Assembly: GCA_025449115.1 (NCBI GenBank)
Contig: JAHLKC010000065.1
Coordinates: 149,548-213,547, forward strand
DNA: 64,000 bases
Reading direction: 5' to 3'
Source of the DNA: Chytridium lagenaria
Lineage: Eukaryota > Chytridiomycota > Chytridiomycetes > Chytridiales > Chytridiaceae
A model generated the notes under the pieces. The model ran no database searches. It worked only from the letters and a program-made list of their open reading frames with translations, and was not told the origin of the DNA. A program made the translations under genes and the position numbers. Shown here one piece after another: positions 1 through 14,792 of the stretch. Position 1 is the first letter of the stretch. Each line of letters begins with the position of its first letter.

Positions 1-1105
1 ACCCCGAACTACTTCATGTCAACTTCGGCGCATCTTAAAAATATCTGACCTCATCCGCGAGCCTCAATAGAATACGTAGGAACTTTGCCAAATGCCTTTG
101 CCGGTCAGAGAGTTCACCACGTCCGGAATAGTCCGTTCTGTACAATCCCGTCGCACTGTCAACAATCAACAAAGAGAATCTAGAAGTGATGTTAAAAGAT
201 GTTAAAACAAGTTTCGATAAAATTAATCAACCTTTGATCCGCCATCATAGCGGCGGCCTGAGTGATTAAGTTCATTTGGTGATCCAGTATTGTAAGCACG
301 AGCATATGCCACGTTATCTAACACTTCTTCACCATTCATTCCGTAACGTTCCGCGACCGCTAACAGCCTCTCTGGTCGGAAGGTCCCCTCTGTATCAATG
401 TACATGCATTTGCCTTCTCCTCCTCCCATTTGGCTTGGAAGCTTATAATGTATATAAGTAAGGACGGCAATGATGTCAAACCTGGCAAGTCACGGCAAGT
501 TGATGACATAACTGAGTCTTCCCCGGTCCTGAATTCACCAAAGATCTCAGTGATGGACCCAGTCTCGATGCCTCCACCCAAAAGCTTATCCAATTCCTTT
601 GAGCCCGTGTTATAGTGATGATCTCGGTACGACGGCTGTGGAATTCCGGTAGCCGTCACAAAGCCCATTGGCACGAGCTTGATTGCTAGCAGCCGCTTTA
701 GTACATGATGGCAAAAAGAGATCAATGACTGCACCTTCAGCAATGATTTTGTCGGCCTTTGCCTCTGAGATTCCCTTGATGTTCAGAAGCTGCCTCTTTG
801 GAGTAAATGCGATGGCTTCGACGGTGAAGAAACCAGCTTCAGCCAGCTTCTGCAATCGGCGGCGGATATTCCAAATTCCTTTGGGGATCATTAAGAAATG
901 TGATCAGAAAGTATAGTACTGGGTGGAAAGAAGTATCGCAAGAAAACAAAGAGCAATATAGCAGAAGAATACAAGTTTCTTTCACGCGTTAATGATCTGT
1001 GATCATAATGAAGCTTACCTCGAGCTTGTTGACTTTGAGAGGCCCTTCAACCACCTCCTCTTCTTCAACCTCTTGTTGCCTGTTCTGCTGCTGCTGGGCA
1101 CTCAT
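1..1105 (-). CDS. RAD51: RAD51 recombinase, 3' end beyond the left edge
   Basis: Eukaryotic RecA-family recombinase that coats single-stranded DNA and drives strand exchange in homologous recombination. Read on the minus strand from an ATG at 1105: a Q/E-rich N-terminus, the helix-hairpin-helix segment ([12 protein letters not shown], about 730-780), KLVPMGF, the Walker A region (GEFRTG, about 520-540), [13 protein letters not shown], the [11 protein letters not shown] segment, and Walker B (LLIVD) followed by [12 protein letters not shown] near 100-175. Several GT-AG introns are visible, including 1018 to about 890, one ending in ctag near 690, one about 450-490 and one about 180-228. The exon ending in LRLADE is followed by gtcaga near position 40, so the C-terminal exons lie outside the window. 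The frame is broken at about 850, inside Walker A (cccc at 521-524, one C too many) and at 284-285. Correcting for one base restores the family pattern each time. Divergent from PRP22, with 551 bp between start codons. Confidence 0.95.
984..989. promoter_or_regulatory. ACGCGT (MCB-type) hexamer in RAD51 intron 1
   Basis: A perfect ACGCGT palindrome lies in the first intron of RAD51, about 115 bp downstream of its ATG. In yeasts this hexamer is the MluI cell-cycle box bound by MBF, and RAD51-type repair genes are classic G1/S targets. The site is seen; its function is inferred from position and motif only. Confidence 0.35.
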
Positions 1106-1656
1106 AATGGATGATGAGCGGATGTAATAGTTGTTTGTACGTAATAAGATTGGTGATGATAGGTATATGTGTCTGTGATGTATGTTGTGGCGTGTGGTGT
1201 GTGTTTGTGGTCGCTGGAGCTTTTGATGCAAAGTTGGTTTAGTTGTCTTTTTGGGCAGTCGGACTGGACAGCTTCGGACAAAGTATATGAAGAATTTTAA
1301 TTTTCTTCTTTGCTGAATGGATAACCGATAACCATTCGTGTTGAGCACGAAGCCATGAAACTTTGGGTACTTCACACCCGAAGTAATTCAGATCTAGATG
1401 CACCTCTTCCCTTTACTGCATTATTCTTGAAGAATAGGCAAGACAATATTCTTTCTAAGTTGGATTGATCATATCGTTGGCATCAGTAACATTGTACATG
1501 ATGACTGTCCCATCCTAGATCAGTGCTGCAATCTTACATCGTCAAAAGTAACTAAAGGAGTTCTGGTCGAGAGTGATTCTGTCATCCTTTCTTCGTCAAG
1601 AGTTTTCGACATCTACGAAAAAATCATATCAAATTTTCATTTTCACATTCAAGGAA

Positions 1657-5680
<4,024 letters not shown>

Positions 5681-5933
5681 TTTCCCCCTCTCTTTTATTT
5701 TGTGCAAGTATTTTAATATACACCATATGGTTTGTTCATCTTGGTAATCCAAGGATTTCCCAGTTCTTGAATGATAAAATTCTGGATGCACGCGACCAGT
5801 GCCGAAATAAAGTTCTTCTGAGATAGCTGTTGGAAACGCTTGCGATGTTGTAATCTGGGCGACGGGTTGGAGGCTCCATCAGTACAACAAAGCCCTATTA
5901 TTACAAGTACATATTGAGGACTCGTCTTTGACG

Positions 5934-8793
5934 ATGGGGTCTATAAAGGAATTGGATAACAGTAGTATTGCTGATTCGACAGAGCTTAAAAAGGTTGTAA
6001 GTTTTGGACCTATACCCATAGGTATGTATGTTGCATAGTCGCCTGAGTTTTAATATTGAACCTTCAAGGCAACCTCGCGTGCAACCCAAGAATGGAGTTC
6101 CACCGCAACCCAACCCCCCAAAACTCCTTGAAACGTATGGCATCACCAAGATTCTATACTGTCAATGCATCAAACTCGTAGCAGCGTTTGGTTGACAGTC
6201 TCCGTTCCTCGTTCTCTACGTGATCGGCGTGACGATTGCAGTGTTAGAAGGTCGTACCGCGCAGAGTTTCCCGTTGAACATGAAGGATGCACCGGGGATG
6301 CCTCGTTCTGTACCTCTTGTGGATTCAGCGGTGGTTGCTGTTGTGGCGGCGTTGATGTGTGCAGAGTTTTTTGCGTTCTTTACGGTGAATCATCCTACGG
6401 TTTGTTTTTTGTTTTTTGGGGGGAAGGTGGTGATGAGTGTGGAGATGCTGACTGTGGAAGTAGCATCAGGGATGGGCGGCGTTGAGGGGATGCATGATGT
6501 CGGCTATACCCATCTGTATCATGCTCTTCGTGTGTAGTGCTACGTTGTCACGGTAAACAAACATTGAACTTTTTTTTTTTTTGGTTGACGACTTTAGGTT
6601 TGTTTATCACCACTCTCGAATCATATTCATGGTCTGCGTTGTGATTATAAAGTGGATAGGTGAACAACGAGCAGGTGGAGCCTATTTCCTAAACCTTCAA
6701 AGGATATATTTTATGGAAAACAGGTACTTTTTATTTAGAAGAAGAAACGCAAACGTTTTGGCCGTATATCCTTGTTAATATGATCAAGTATAGCGTGAAT
6801 ACGATACTTGAGGTTGTTTATTTGAAATGGATGCATGTTTTCTTAATTACTGTTGTTTTTATAGGCGCTTTGTAACGTGTTGATGCAAATGAGTCCACTT
6901 TACCTTGCTGCAGGGTTACTCCAAATCACGTTAGCTTACAAGGAAGATCTGGTGGTGTCGTCGCTTTTGTTGTGCACGTTTCCGGTGTTGCAGATTATAG
7001 AGTCGGCGGTTGTTTTCATTGTAAGAGAGAGAAAAGATTTTGTAGTTGTTTATGAAACACTTTTTTTTTTCTCTTATTGGAAATGAAACTTTTGTTATCG
7101 TTCGTTATTTTTTTTTTTCCTTTTGAAAATGAAACTTTTTTGTTTTATGTTGTTTATTGATTGTTGTTTTTAGTTTACGCAACCAGCCATGTCGGGATTG
7201 GATTTACTTTCATCCTACGAGCTTATAATCATTACCATCTTTTCGGTCCCATCCAAGATGATGCGATTGATTGTAGTCAACGAGAAAAGCAGTGGTATTT
7301 AAATTTTTATTTATCCTTGTTCTTTCCATGCTACATTGTTTCCAACCTTTTCACCTACTTTAACGCTCCAAAAAAAAATATCCCAGCATGGTACTGGTTC
7401 TCCCTCATGCTTCTCCAAATCATAGAACGCGTATCGCCACGCTTTCTCTCCTTCTACATTCTCCAACTTCGCGGAAAAAAGCGGCACGTCGAGTGGAGCT
7501 TGCGGAGACTGGATGTGAGATGGTGGATGAGGTGGAGGGGGTATGCGTCAGGGGTCGATGGTGATGAGTGGGAGTCGAGAGATGGGGTTGGTTGTGGAAC
7601 CGGGGGAGTGGTGGCGGCTGTGGCGGTGGGGGATGGTGGATTGGAGGAGTTGGTGGCGGAGGTGGATAGCCGGGAGGAGGGGACGAAAGATGTGAAAGGG
7701 GTTAGAGATGGGAAGGAAGGTGAGGTGGATCGTCCGGGGAGGAAAGATGGGAACGAGGTTCGAGATGGGAGGGAAGTTGAGGTGGATATTCCGGGTGAAA
7801 ACCTTCAAGACACGCTCTCTGCGCATGATGATTTTGGGAAACTACCCCCATTCCCATCAAACCAAGACGTTAACGCAGACATGGACCACCCACACGTCAA
7901 CGCCAAACCCAACCAAGAATCCTCTGTCGCCGTGAACCTACCCTCACCTCTCGTCATCCCACAGTCACCTCCACACTTTCAAAAACCAGACCACCCCTTC
8001 ACCCACGCGTCATCTCCAGCAAACTCACAATACCGAAAAACCCCATAACCCCACAAATCATATCAACATCATCGGAATCCATACCGACCCTCTCAGAAAA
8101 TACCGAACCCGCCACATCTCCATCACAACAACCGCCCAACCCACACGCTCCACCTCCATCCTCCCCCACCGACAGCACCTCCACCCTCCCCACCGAAAGC
8201 ACCCTCCCCCGACTCCCCACAACCCTCTCCCGCCACACAACCGTGTGGAACGCATGAAAACCTCGATTCAAGTCATTTCAGGGTCGTCTAAACGTGGACT
8301 CAGGTATGCTCTTCAACGACGTGATCTCACGGATGGAGAGTATGTTTCGCAACTTGTGAGCGCGGCTATTCTTGTTTGTATGCGGACGAGTTTGGGGTTG
8401 GAGATCGTGGGAGGGTGGTGTGGAGTGTGGGGGTTTTTTTGTTTAGTGCGGTGTTGACGGAGATTTGTGTTGATGGTGGAGGAGAGACAAGGTGAGGCCG
8501 TTTTTATTCATTTATTTTATTTTTATTTTTATTTTTTTTTTTGTTTACCGGTTTTTTTGGGGGGGGAGGAGGCGAGGGTGTTGTTTTTATGCTTTGTGAG
8601 CTCATGCCCTTTTTCCTTTTTTTTTCTTTTTTTCCTTTTTTTCTCTTTTCTTTTTTTAATTGAAATAGGTGTCCCGCTTTACCCGAATCGTGTATTCACG
8701 GTCACCACTTTATCGGGTGGACGGGAGGACTTGGTATGGTGTGGTTTATTTGCGGTGGCAGCGGGGAAAGCGCCATACAGTCTTTCGAATTGA
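5934..8793 (+). CDS. Uncharacterised multi-pass membrane protein
   Basis: I do not recognise the family. The proposed start is MGSIKELDNSS at 5934, followed by a short cytosolic segment. Several hydrophobic, membrane-spanning stretches lie in successive exons: FLVLYVIGVTIAV (about 6200-6240), VAVVAALMCAEFFAFF (6330-6380), LYLAAGLLQITL (6900-6940), LLLCTFPVLQIIESAVVFI (6965-7020), IGFTFILRAY (7195-7225), FYLSLFFPCYIVSNLF (7305-7355) and YWFSLMLLQII (7390-7425). A long charged loop follows, with two imperfect copies of a VRDGxExEVDxPG unit (about 7700-7800), then a Pro/Ser/Thr-rich stretch. The last exon (8669-8793) ends in ...APYSLSN. The count of about seven helices suggests a receptor- or transporter-like topology, but no family motif supports a function. 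Exon joins are approximate because frames are interrupted. The coding strand flips from G-rich to C-rich near 7830. Confidence 0.45.
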
Positions 8794-9429
8794 TGAGGGA
8801 GGTGCAGTAATTCTTGACGGCTGGACTGCAAGAAAAAACAAACAGGACTACAACAAACAGACAAGATTGGGAGTGGTTTGAATAGAATTGTAATTATGGT
8901 GATGTGAGAACATGTAGTTGAGGGAAACCACAAATATGATTGTTATTATTCTAAAAGGAGTGGTGAGTTTTTGGTGCGAGTTTTTAATAATGGTTTACAC
9001 GTTTAAAAAGGGTAGAAAGGAAAGGGAATGGAAACGCTAGTAAGGATCGCCTTCTTCATAGATGATGGAAGTGGAATGAGCATGGAACATTAACGTTGAA
9101 TTCCATGGCTTTTGTGTTTTACGTGGAAACTTTTGAGTTAACTGGCGAGGCGTATAGCATGGAGTGATATCAGACAAACACAAATACACTTTGTGTTACC
9201 CATTTTCCTTTTCTTATACACACATACCACCAGGCACCATCGGTGAACCGACTGTGCTCTCCCATCATCATCAGGAATCCTCGTCATTCATCCCTAGCAT
9301 CGTCATCATCATCATCACCATCATCAGTATTTAGAAAAGAAAGAAAGGAATCAACGGATTATCAGAAATCAATCATTAGACCACATTACATTCAATATTA
9401 CAGTTACCCACAAAAAAAGCAACAAAAAC
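8794..9429. other. Intergenic, no gene seen
   Basis: No ORF with recognisable composition. It holds the 3' flank of the membrane-protein gene and the 5' flank of the next gene, including CAT/ATC trinucleotide runs near 9295-9330. Nothing else is supported. Confidence 0.4.
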
Positions 9430-10179
9430 ATGTCCTCCATGGTTTCTCCGAGATCCCTTCCTCCTCTGCAACATCAGAGTTGGACGGCCTGTCATCCATC
9501 AAGCAGATTGATCTTGACGACCTCGGTCGTATCTCTCTCGGAATTCGACGCCCTCACAATGAGACGACATGGACGAACCTGAACTCATGGCCCGTAGCAC
9601 CCCAGCTCCGTCCTCGCCTCTGCCGCCGAATCCGCCAAACCCTCCCACATCCGCTCCCTCCATCATCCTCCTCCTCGTCGTCCTCCACCTCTTCCTCTTC
9701 CACCCTCACTGTTGACGTTTCTGCGTCCTCCGTCGGTCGGGCACATACCACTCGCTGTCAGCGGCACCCGTGACGGCCTCCACAACAGCAGGGTTGGATA
9801 CAGGCCCAGGGATTGGGAATGGGGGGTACCGCGAGTTGAATCTTGATGATGAGGAGATGGAGGTGATGGCACCTGCGACAATGAGCATGACGTTTAATAA
9901 TATCATGAGCACGATAAAGGGGAATGCTGGGGCTGTGCCATTGAGTGATGGGTTTAGTGGACAGCAGCAACAGCCAAATAGGATTGCGATGCCGAGTGCG
10001 ACGATGAGTTCGATGGGAGGTGGTGGTGGAGGGAAGTGGAGGGAGGTGAGAAGGGGACGGTGGTGTTTGAGGATGAGGAGGGGTGGGTGAGGTTTAGACG
10101 GGCGGTGGTGAATATGCAGTTTTTGAATGCAGGGAATTTGTGTGGAGCGGGATCTAATGGGGGGTGTTCTATTCAGTAG
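9430..10179 (+). CDS. Hypothetical protein, Ser/Pro- and Gly-rich
   Basis: Unrecognised. Coding character is suggested by a Ser/Pro-rich 5' part, a middle segment (ELNLDDEEMEVM, about 9832-9870) followed by MSMTFNNIMSTIKGN, a short Gln run and a Gly run. The C-terminal stretch VFEDEEGWVRFRRAVV ends at a TAG at 10177. At least two frame changes are needed between 9480 and 10060. The start is uncertain: ATG 9430 and ATG 9243 are both possible. Polypyrimidine and CA/GT-rich non-coding sequence follows directly. Confidence 0.3.
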
Positions 10180-11493
10180 ACCATTGTTGTTTTTTTCTTT
10201 TTCTTTTTGTCTGTTTTGTTTTTATCTGTATCCCATATACATTTTTTTGCATTGTATGTATGGTAAAACTCGCGTGCAATTTTACCACCCACCCCTCCTC
10301 CCACAAGGTCTACCAAAGAATGCCTCATCCGACACTTTTTTTTCTTTTAAACACCACCATTCTCTTTACTCTCTTTTTTTTTTTATCTATATCTTTGTTT
10401 GTTTTGTGTTGGTGTGTAGGTGTGTGTGTGTGTGTGCGTGTTATGGTGAAGTACGTTGATCCAATGCGTGTCCCAATTATATTTGTTTTGTCATTGTCGC
10501 TAGATATCGCCTTTTTTTTTCTTTTCTTTTTCTTTCTTCTAGTAATAATAGTTAATATATTACTATATAGATATAGATAGATAGATGGATGGATGGATGG
10601 ATGGATGTATAGATAAATAACGTATAAGTAGAATGAATGAAATTGAATGTATAATGAATGAATGGATTCTTCTATTTTAAATATTTGTTTCATGTTAAAT
10701 GTTGATGATGATGATGGTGATGATTAAATATAATAGTCTGTGTTTTGTTTAAATATTAAACTCTTAAAACTGGTCTAGTGTCACATCATCATAATCATAA
10801 TCATAAACAATTTATTAATTAATGAATTATCTAATAATAAATAAATACAAAACGCCTCATGTTTATTAATACGCAGAGAGAGAGAGAGAGCAGGAGAGCA
10901 GAGGAGAGAGTGCATCCATCCATCTTGTTCTTTTACATATATATTATTAGAGTAGCTACACTATATATACTAATATACATATACATACTATATATATATG
11001 TACTTGACAAGGGGAAAAAGGATAAAGGATACATGATAAATATATGTAAATATATTCATTTACTTTTATTATTCATATATTCTTAATTATTAATTCCATA
11101 TCAAGATTAATAATTTTTTTTTCTTTTTACATAAAATAATATATTATTATTTACATCTCATATTATTCTGATTTGTTACTTTTATATAATATTATTACAT
11201 CTCATATTATTCTGATTTGTTACTTTATATTTACTATAGTATTTTAGTAGTATAGGACATTCTCTCTCTCAAACTACTTACTGTAACACTCTATACTACT
11301 TACTGCTCATCTTACTGCCACCTTATATATATATATTATATACCTAGTACGAAATACCCTAAACTTGCTTTACTTGTCTGTCTGTATAGATAGATAGATA
11401 GATACATAGTCATTTAGATTGATACAGGTATTTAACAACTGCCTACCTACCTACCTATACCTGAACAACCATCTACCTATAGAACAAACAAGG
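10180..11493. other. AT-rich intergenic region with simple repeats
   Basis: Long T-rich runs (10185-10260, 10330-10385, 10510-10540), a TG repeat (10418-10440), a GATA/GGAT microsatellite (about 10566-10606), a GAT run (10703-10724), a GA repeat (10876-10888) and TA-rich stretches to 11400. A segment ending in ttactttatat is nearly repeated at about 11148-11180 and 11193-11228. No gene is seen. Confidence 0.6.
10561..10606. repeat. GATA/GGAT microsatellite
   Basis: Tandem tetranucleotides: several gata units grade into about five ggat units. Directly visible. Confidence 0.9.
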
Positions 11494-13591
11494 ATGAGCT
11501 TCTTTAAAAAGGCTTACAGGCAAAAAGTCTGCTCCCTGCCACCCCTCCTTCTACTCCTCCTCCTCCACCACAGTCTCTTTCTACTGCTGCTCCTACCATC
11601 AGAACAACAACAACAACAACAACAACAGCAGCTTTCTCTTCTGCACCTCCTCCTCCTCCTTTAACCACCTCGGCCACATCAAGATTCGACTCTTCTCTTC
11701 TCCTCAATGACACCTCCTCCTTATCGTCCTCATCGCTCCTCGATGACATTATGGGTAGTCTTGGAGGATCAATGTTGGATGACTCTAAATCGTCCTCTCA
11801 AGACTTCCTCTCCTCTCGGCCTCTGGACAGTTACAACTCTCCACGTTCATACGGAGCTGCCAACACTCTTTCCTCTAGCTCTTCCTTGACCCCTAGTGCT
11901 GCTGCAGGATACGCTTCTAGCCCCTCTTACTCTTACGCTTTCAGCTCCAACCACCCCAACCACAACCGCAAAAGTGTTTCGTCTGGGTTCAGATGCTCCC
12001 TCAAGTCCACGGAATGCCACTTCGTCCTTTTTTTGATCGCACCACAGACGATGCTGGCCCTGGAGGTTCAATGTCTGCCAGTGAAAATCCGGGAAAGCCA
12101 TGAAATTCCGATTTTGCCTTCAAAACAGAATGGCCTCTCATTGACCTCACCTCCCTCCACCCCTCTTCCCTCCATTGTACGACAGGTCCTCTGCAAATCT
12201 CGTCATTGACCCTCCCACGCTCCCCGTCCGTTTCCTCCTTTGCACCTCCAAATCTTTCAAGAAAGGGTTCAAAACATGCTCATGACGTCTCCTGCTCAAA
12301 GCCGTTCCGGCTTCACCAGCTCCACGTGCCACCCCAGGCAGCTTCCCCGGAGCCTTTCTCCATCATGGCAGACCCTCAACGATCCCGTGCAAGCTCCATT
12401 GCCTCTTCCTTGAGAAATTCAGGAGGACGTATCGATCTGGACGCCCCCATCGGTCCCGCACCCCCATCCAACCGCTTCAATCGAGCCGCAAAGCAAAAGG
12501 AAGCTGCAAAATCCATTGAAGAGGCGGTGGAAGGAAAGCCACACCCCAGCGACAGCTCTGCGAGTGATCGTTCCGAAGACGACGTCAACTCGGACGATGA
12601 TGAAAAACGTGGCCATTGGTCTTAAAGCCACCCGTGGAGGTTCCCATCCCGCCATGACCGAAAGAGTCAAGGACGATATCCCTTTAGCCCATCTCCCCAC
12701 CCCTCCCGCAGCTCCCTCTCCTCACACCCTTGCTCTCGGTCGCGTCCCATCAGGTCCACCCGCCCAATGTCTCGAAGCGGCTCCCGCTCTATTCGAAACG
12801 GCGTTACAACCCCAACCCCCCCGTCCATGTCCCTCACGGCATCTGGTCGTTCATCTTCCCACGGTGGTCCACTCCATTTTCACCGTTCCAACAGCACCTC
12901 CAACCTCCCCTCTGCAGCAGCCGTCATTGCGCCCCCGAAAAATTCATCCACCCCTCAACTTCGTCGTCAAGCAAGCCATCAAAGTCTCACCTCTGTCTCC
13001 TCCTCCATCTCTGCAGCCCCTTCCTTCTCATCCACCAACCCTCCCCACAAATACGTCCCATCCCCACAACGTCCCCCTCAACACGCCTCCCCCGTCCTCA
13101 GATCCCGCTCCCCCGCCCCCATCTCCTCAAACGGCTCCTCCGCCTCTGGATCCACCGCCTCCTCCTCCTCTGGCAGTTCCACGCCTCTCGCGCATCTCGT
13201 CCCCCCTTCCAACCCTCGCTCTCCTCGTCCGCGGTCAGGTGGAGTCGCGATGGGTCGTACAGCGTCCATGCCGGCTGGTCAACCGCAACAACAACACCAA
13301 GCCACCCCTATCATGATGACGCCTGAACAGCAACAGCAGTATATGATGGCGTATTTGGCGCAGGCGGCGGTGGCGAGTGGGAGTGTTGGGGAGCAGCAGA
13401 GGATGTTGCAGCAGCAGCAGCAGATGATGGCGATGTGGGCGGCGATGGCGAATACGAATGTGCAGCAGACATCTGCTGTGGTGGGGGGTGGGGAGAAGAA
13501 GAAGAAGAAGAAGAAGAAGGAGGAGGATGCGGCGAGTGTTTTGACGAGTGGGAGTGGGAAAAAGTCGAGGAAGAGGAGGGAGGAGGTGTAG
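11494..13591 (+). CDS. Low-complexity Ser/Pro/Gln-rich protein with basic C-terminus
   Basis: No known domain recognised. The start MSFFKKA at 11494 is followed by a Gln run from a CAA repeat (about 11602-11630), then a Ser-rich segment containing LLDDIMGSLGGSML (about 11735-11775). A polar segment (about 12364-12620) has RSRASSIASSLRNSGGRIDL and an acidic SDRSEDDVNSDDDEK. A long Ser/Pro-rich stretch follows (12767-13250), then a Gln/Met/Ala-rich helix-like region (about 13320-13470, with PEQQQQYMMAYLAQ and QQQQMMAMWAAMANT). It ends in a Lys run and KKSRKRREEV, which resembles a nuclear localisation signal. Composition suggests a largely disordered regulatory or nuclear protein; that is inference. 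Frames change near 11640, 12000 and 12620, so the exact protein is not resolved. Confidence 0.45.
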
Positions 13592-14313
13592 AAGGGTCCC
13601 TCCCCCCCTTTTTTTTTTTTGTTCTTTTGTTTACTTTTCTTTTGGATTTGTGTCGAAGGGCACTGGGGTACCCTTTTTTATTTGAAAATGTCCGCATTTC
13701 AGTACCCTTTTTATTTGAAGATGTCCTCATTTCAATTCTTCCGTGGTTTCACACCTGTTGTTGTTTTTTTTTTATGTTTGGCCTCGTCATCTATTTTCTT
13801 TTCCATTCCGCAAAATATCTATTTTTTCTCGTTTTCTCATAACATCCCACTTTCTTTTACCCCGGTTTCTTTTACCTTTTTTTTCTGTTTCGTTTTATAC
13901 GCAGAATCTCCTTCCTTTTTTTTTTTAAAAAAAAAGTGCGCCGTATATGCCGTTTTGGATTTTTTATTTATCGTTCCCTTTTTTTCTTTTTTTTTTCTTT
14001 TTCGTAGTTGGGATTGGTTGAAACTCTATAATTCCGATTCAATGTGACTTTGTCGTCTTTGGTTTGTTGTTCTGCCTTTGTGGGTGGATTTTTCTTATTT
14101 AACACTATGTTGGTTTCGTTCCTTTTTTTTTTTTTTTTTTCGTGTGGGTGGAAAGTGAATTAAGAAAATGATATTTGTACATCATAACTTAAAGTCTTTC
14201 CAGAGCGTGTTTGTTTTTGGGGTTTGTTTTTGTTTATCGCCATTGCCTTCATTGAACACGCCAAGCACTTTTCTCGGACACATTGAACACTGTTAATAAA
14301 GCGTCAAATACTT
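13592..14313. other. T-rich 3' flank, no gene seen
   Basis: Dominated by T and TC runs on the plus strand, including a T-run/A-run hairpin at about 13913-13935 and a long T run at about 14125-14142. A short direct repeat (tacccttttttatttgaa and variant) occurs at about 13669-13687 and 13702-13718. Confidence 0.5.
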
Positions 14314-14425
14314 GAAGTTCCCGGATGAATAGACCGTTAACAAAGTTCTCGGACGAATAAACCGTTAACAAAGTTCCCGGACGAAGAGACCGTTAACAAA
14401 GTTCCCGAACGAAAGCACCGCCAAC
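14314..14425 (+). repeat. 28-bp minisatellite, four units
   Basis: Four contiguous 28-bp units at 14314-14341, 14342-14369, 14370-14397 and 14398-14425, built on aaagttcccggacgaa followed by ...accgttaac. The last unit is the most diverged. It sits immediately upstream of the duplicated OLA1 start. Confidence 0.93.
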
Positions 14426-14441
14426 GAAAAAACTTGAAAAA

Positions 14442-14745
14442 ATGAAAAGGACAATCACAAAACTCACATGCACCTCTCGCTCCTTCCACACCACCCTCAC
14501 CGTCCCACCCCACTCTCCCAAGACCCGGGCCTCCTCGGTCGTCCCTCCAACAACCTAAAAATGGTACCAAACCCCCCGCACAACACCTAACCCCTCATAG
14601 GGCATCGTTGGACTCCCGAATGTTGGGAAATCCTGCCTCTTCAATGCACTCACGTCATCGTCCGGTGCCATCTGAGAATAACCCGTTTTGCACGATGGGC
14701 TTGTGTTGTGGATGAGGTTTGTTTTTGGCCTCTTGGACACGTCAA
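14442..14745 (+). pseudogene. Broken tandem copy of the OLA1 5' region
   Basis: Near-identical to the start of the downstream OLA1 gene: the same ATG context, the same presequence ([19 protein letters not shown]), the same exon junction before gtacc, the same ctcatag acceptor and the same P-loop exon ([12 protein letters not shown]). The copy has lost reading frame in the Pro-rich linker, has an extra base before the SSVPSEN segment, and lacks about 17 bp after the cacgat segment. It then fades out near 14745, where the next repeat unit begins. The offset between copies is about 351 bp. I read it as a non-functional duplicate of the promoter and first two exons. Use as an alternative first exon is possible but not supported by frame. 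Confidence 0.85.
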
Positions 14746-14792
14746 AACAGATGTTTTCTCGGACAAATGTTTACGAAAAAACTTACGAAAAA

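Noticed and set aside
515..535. RAD51 Walker A reading GEFRTGED instead of GEFRTGKT
   Set aside because: The Lys and Thr codons are present in the +1 frame; one extra base in a four-C run (plus strand) explains the change. It is not a catalytic substitution.
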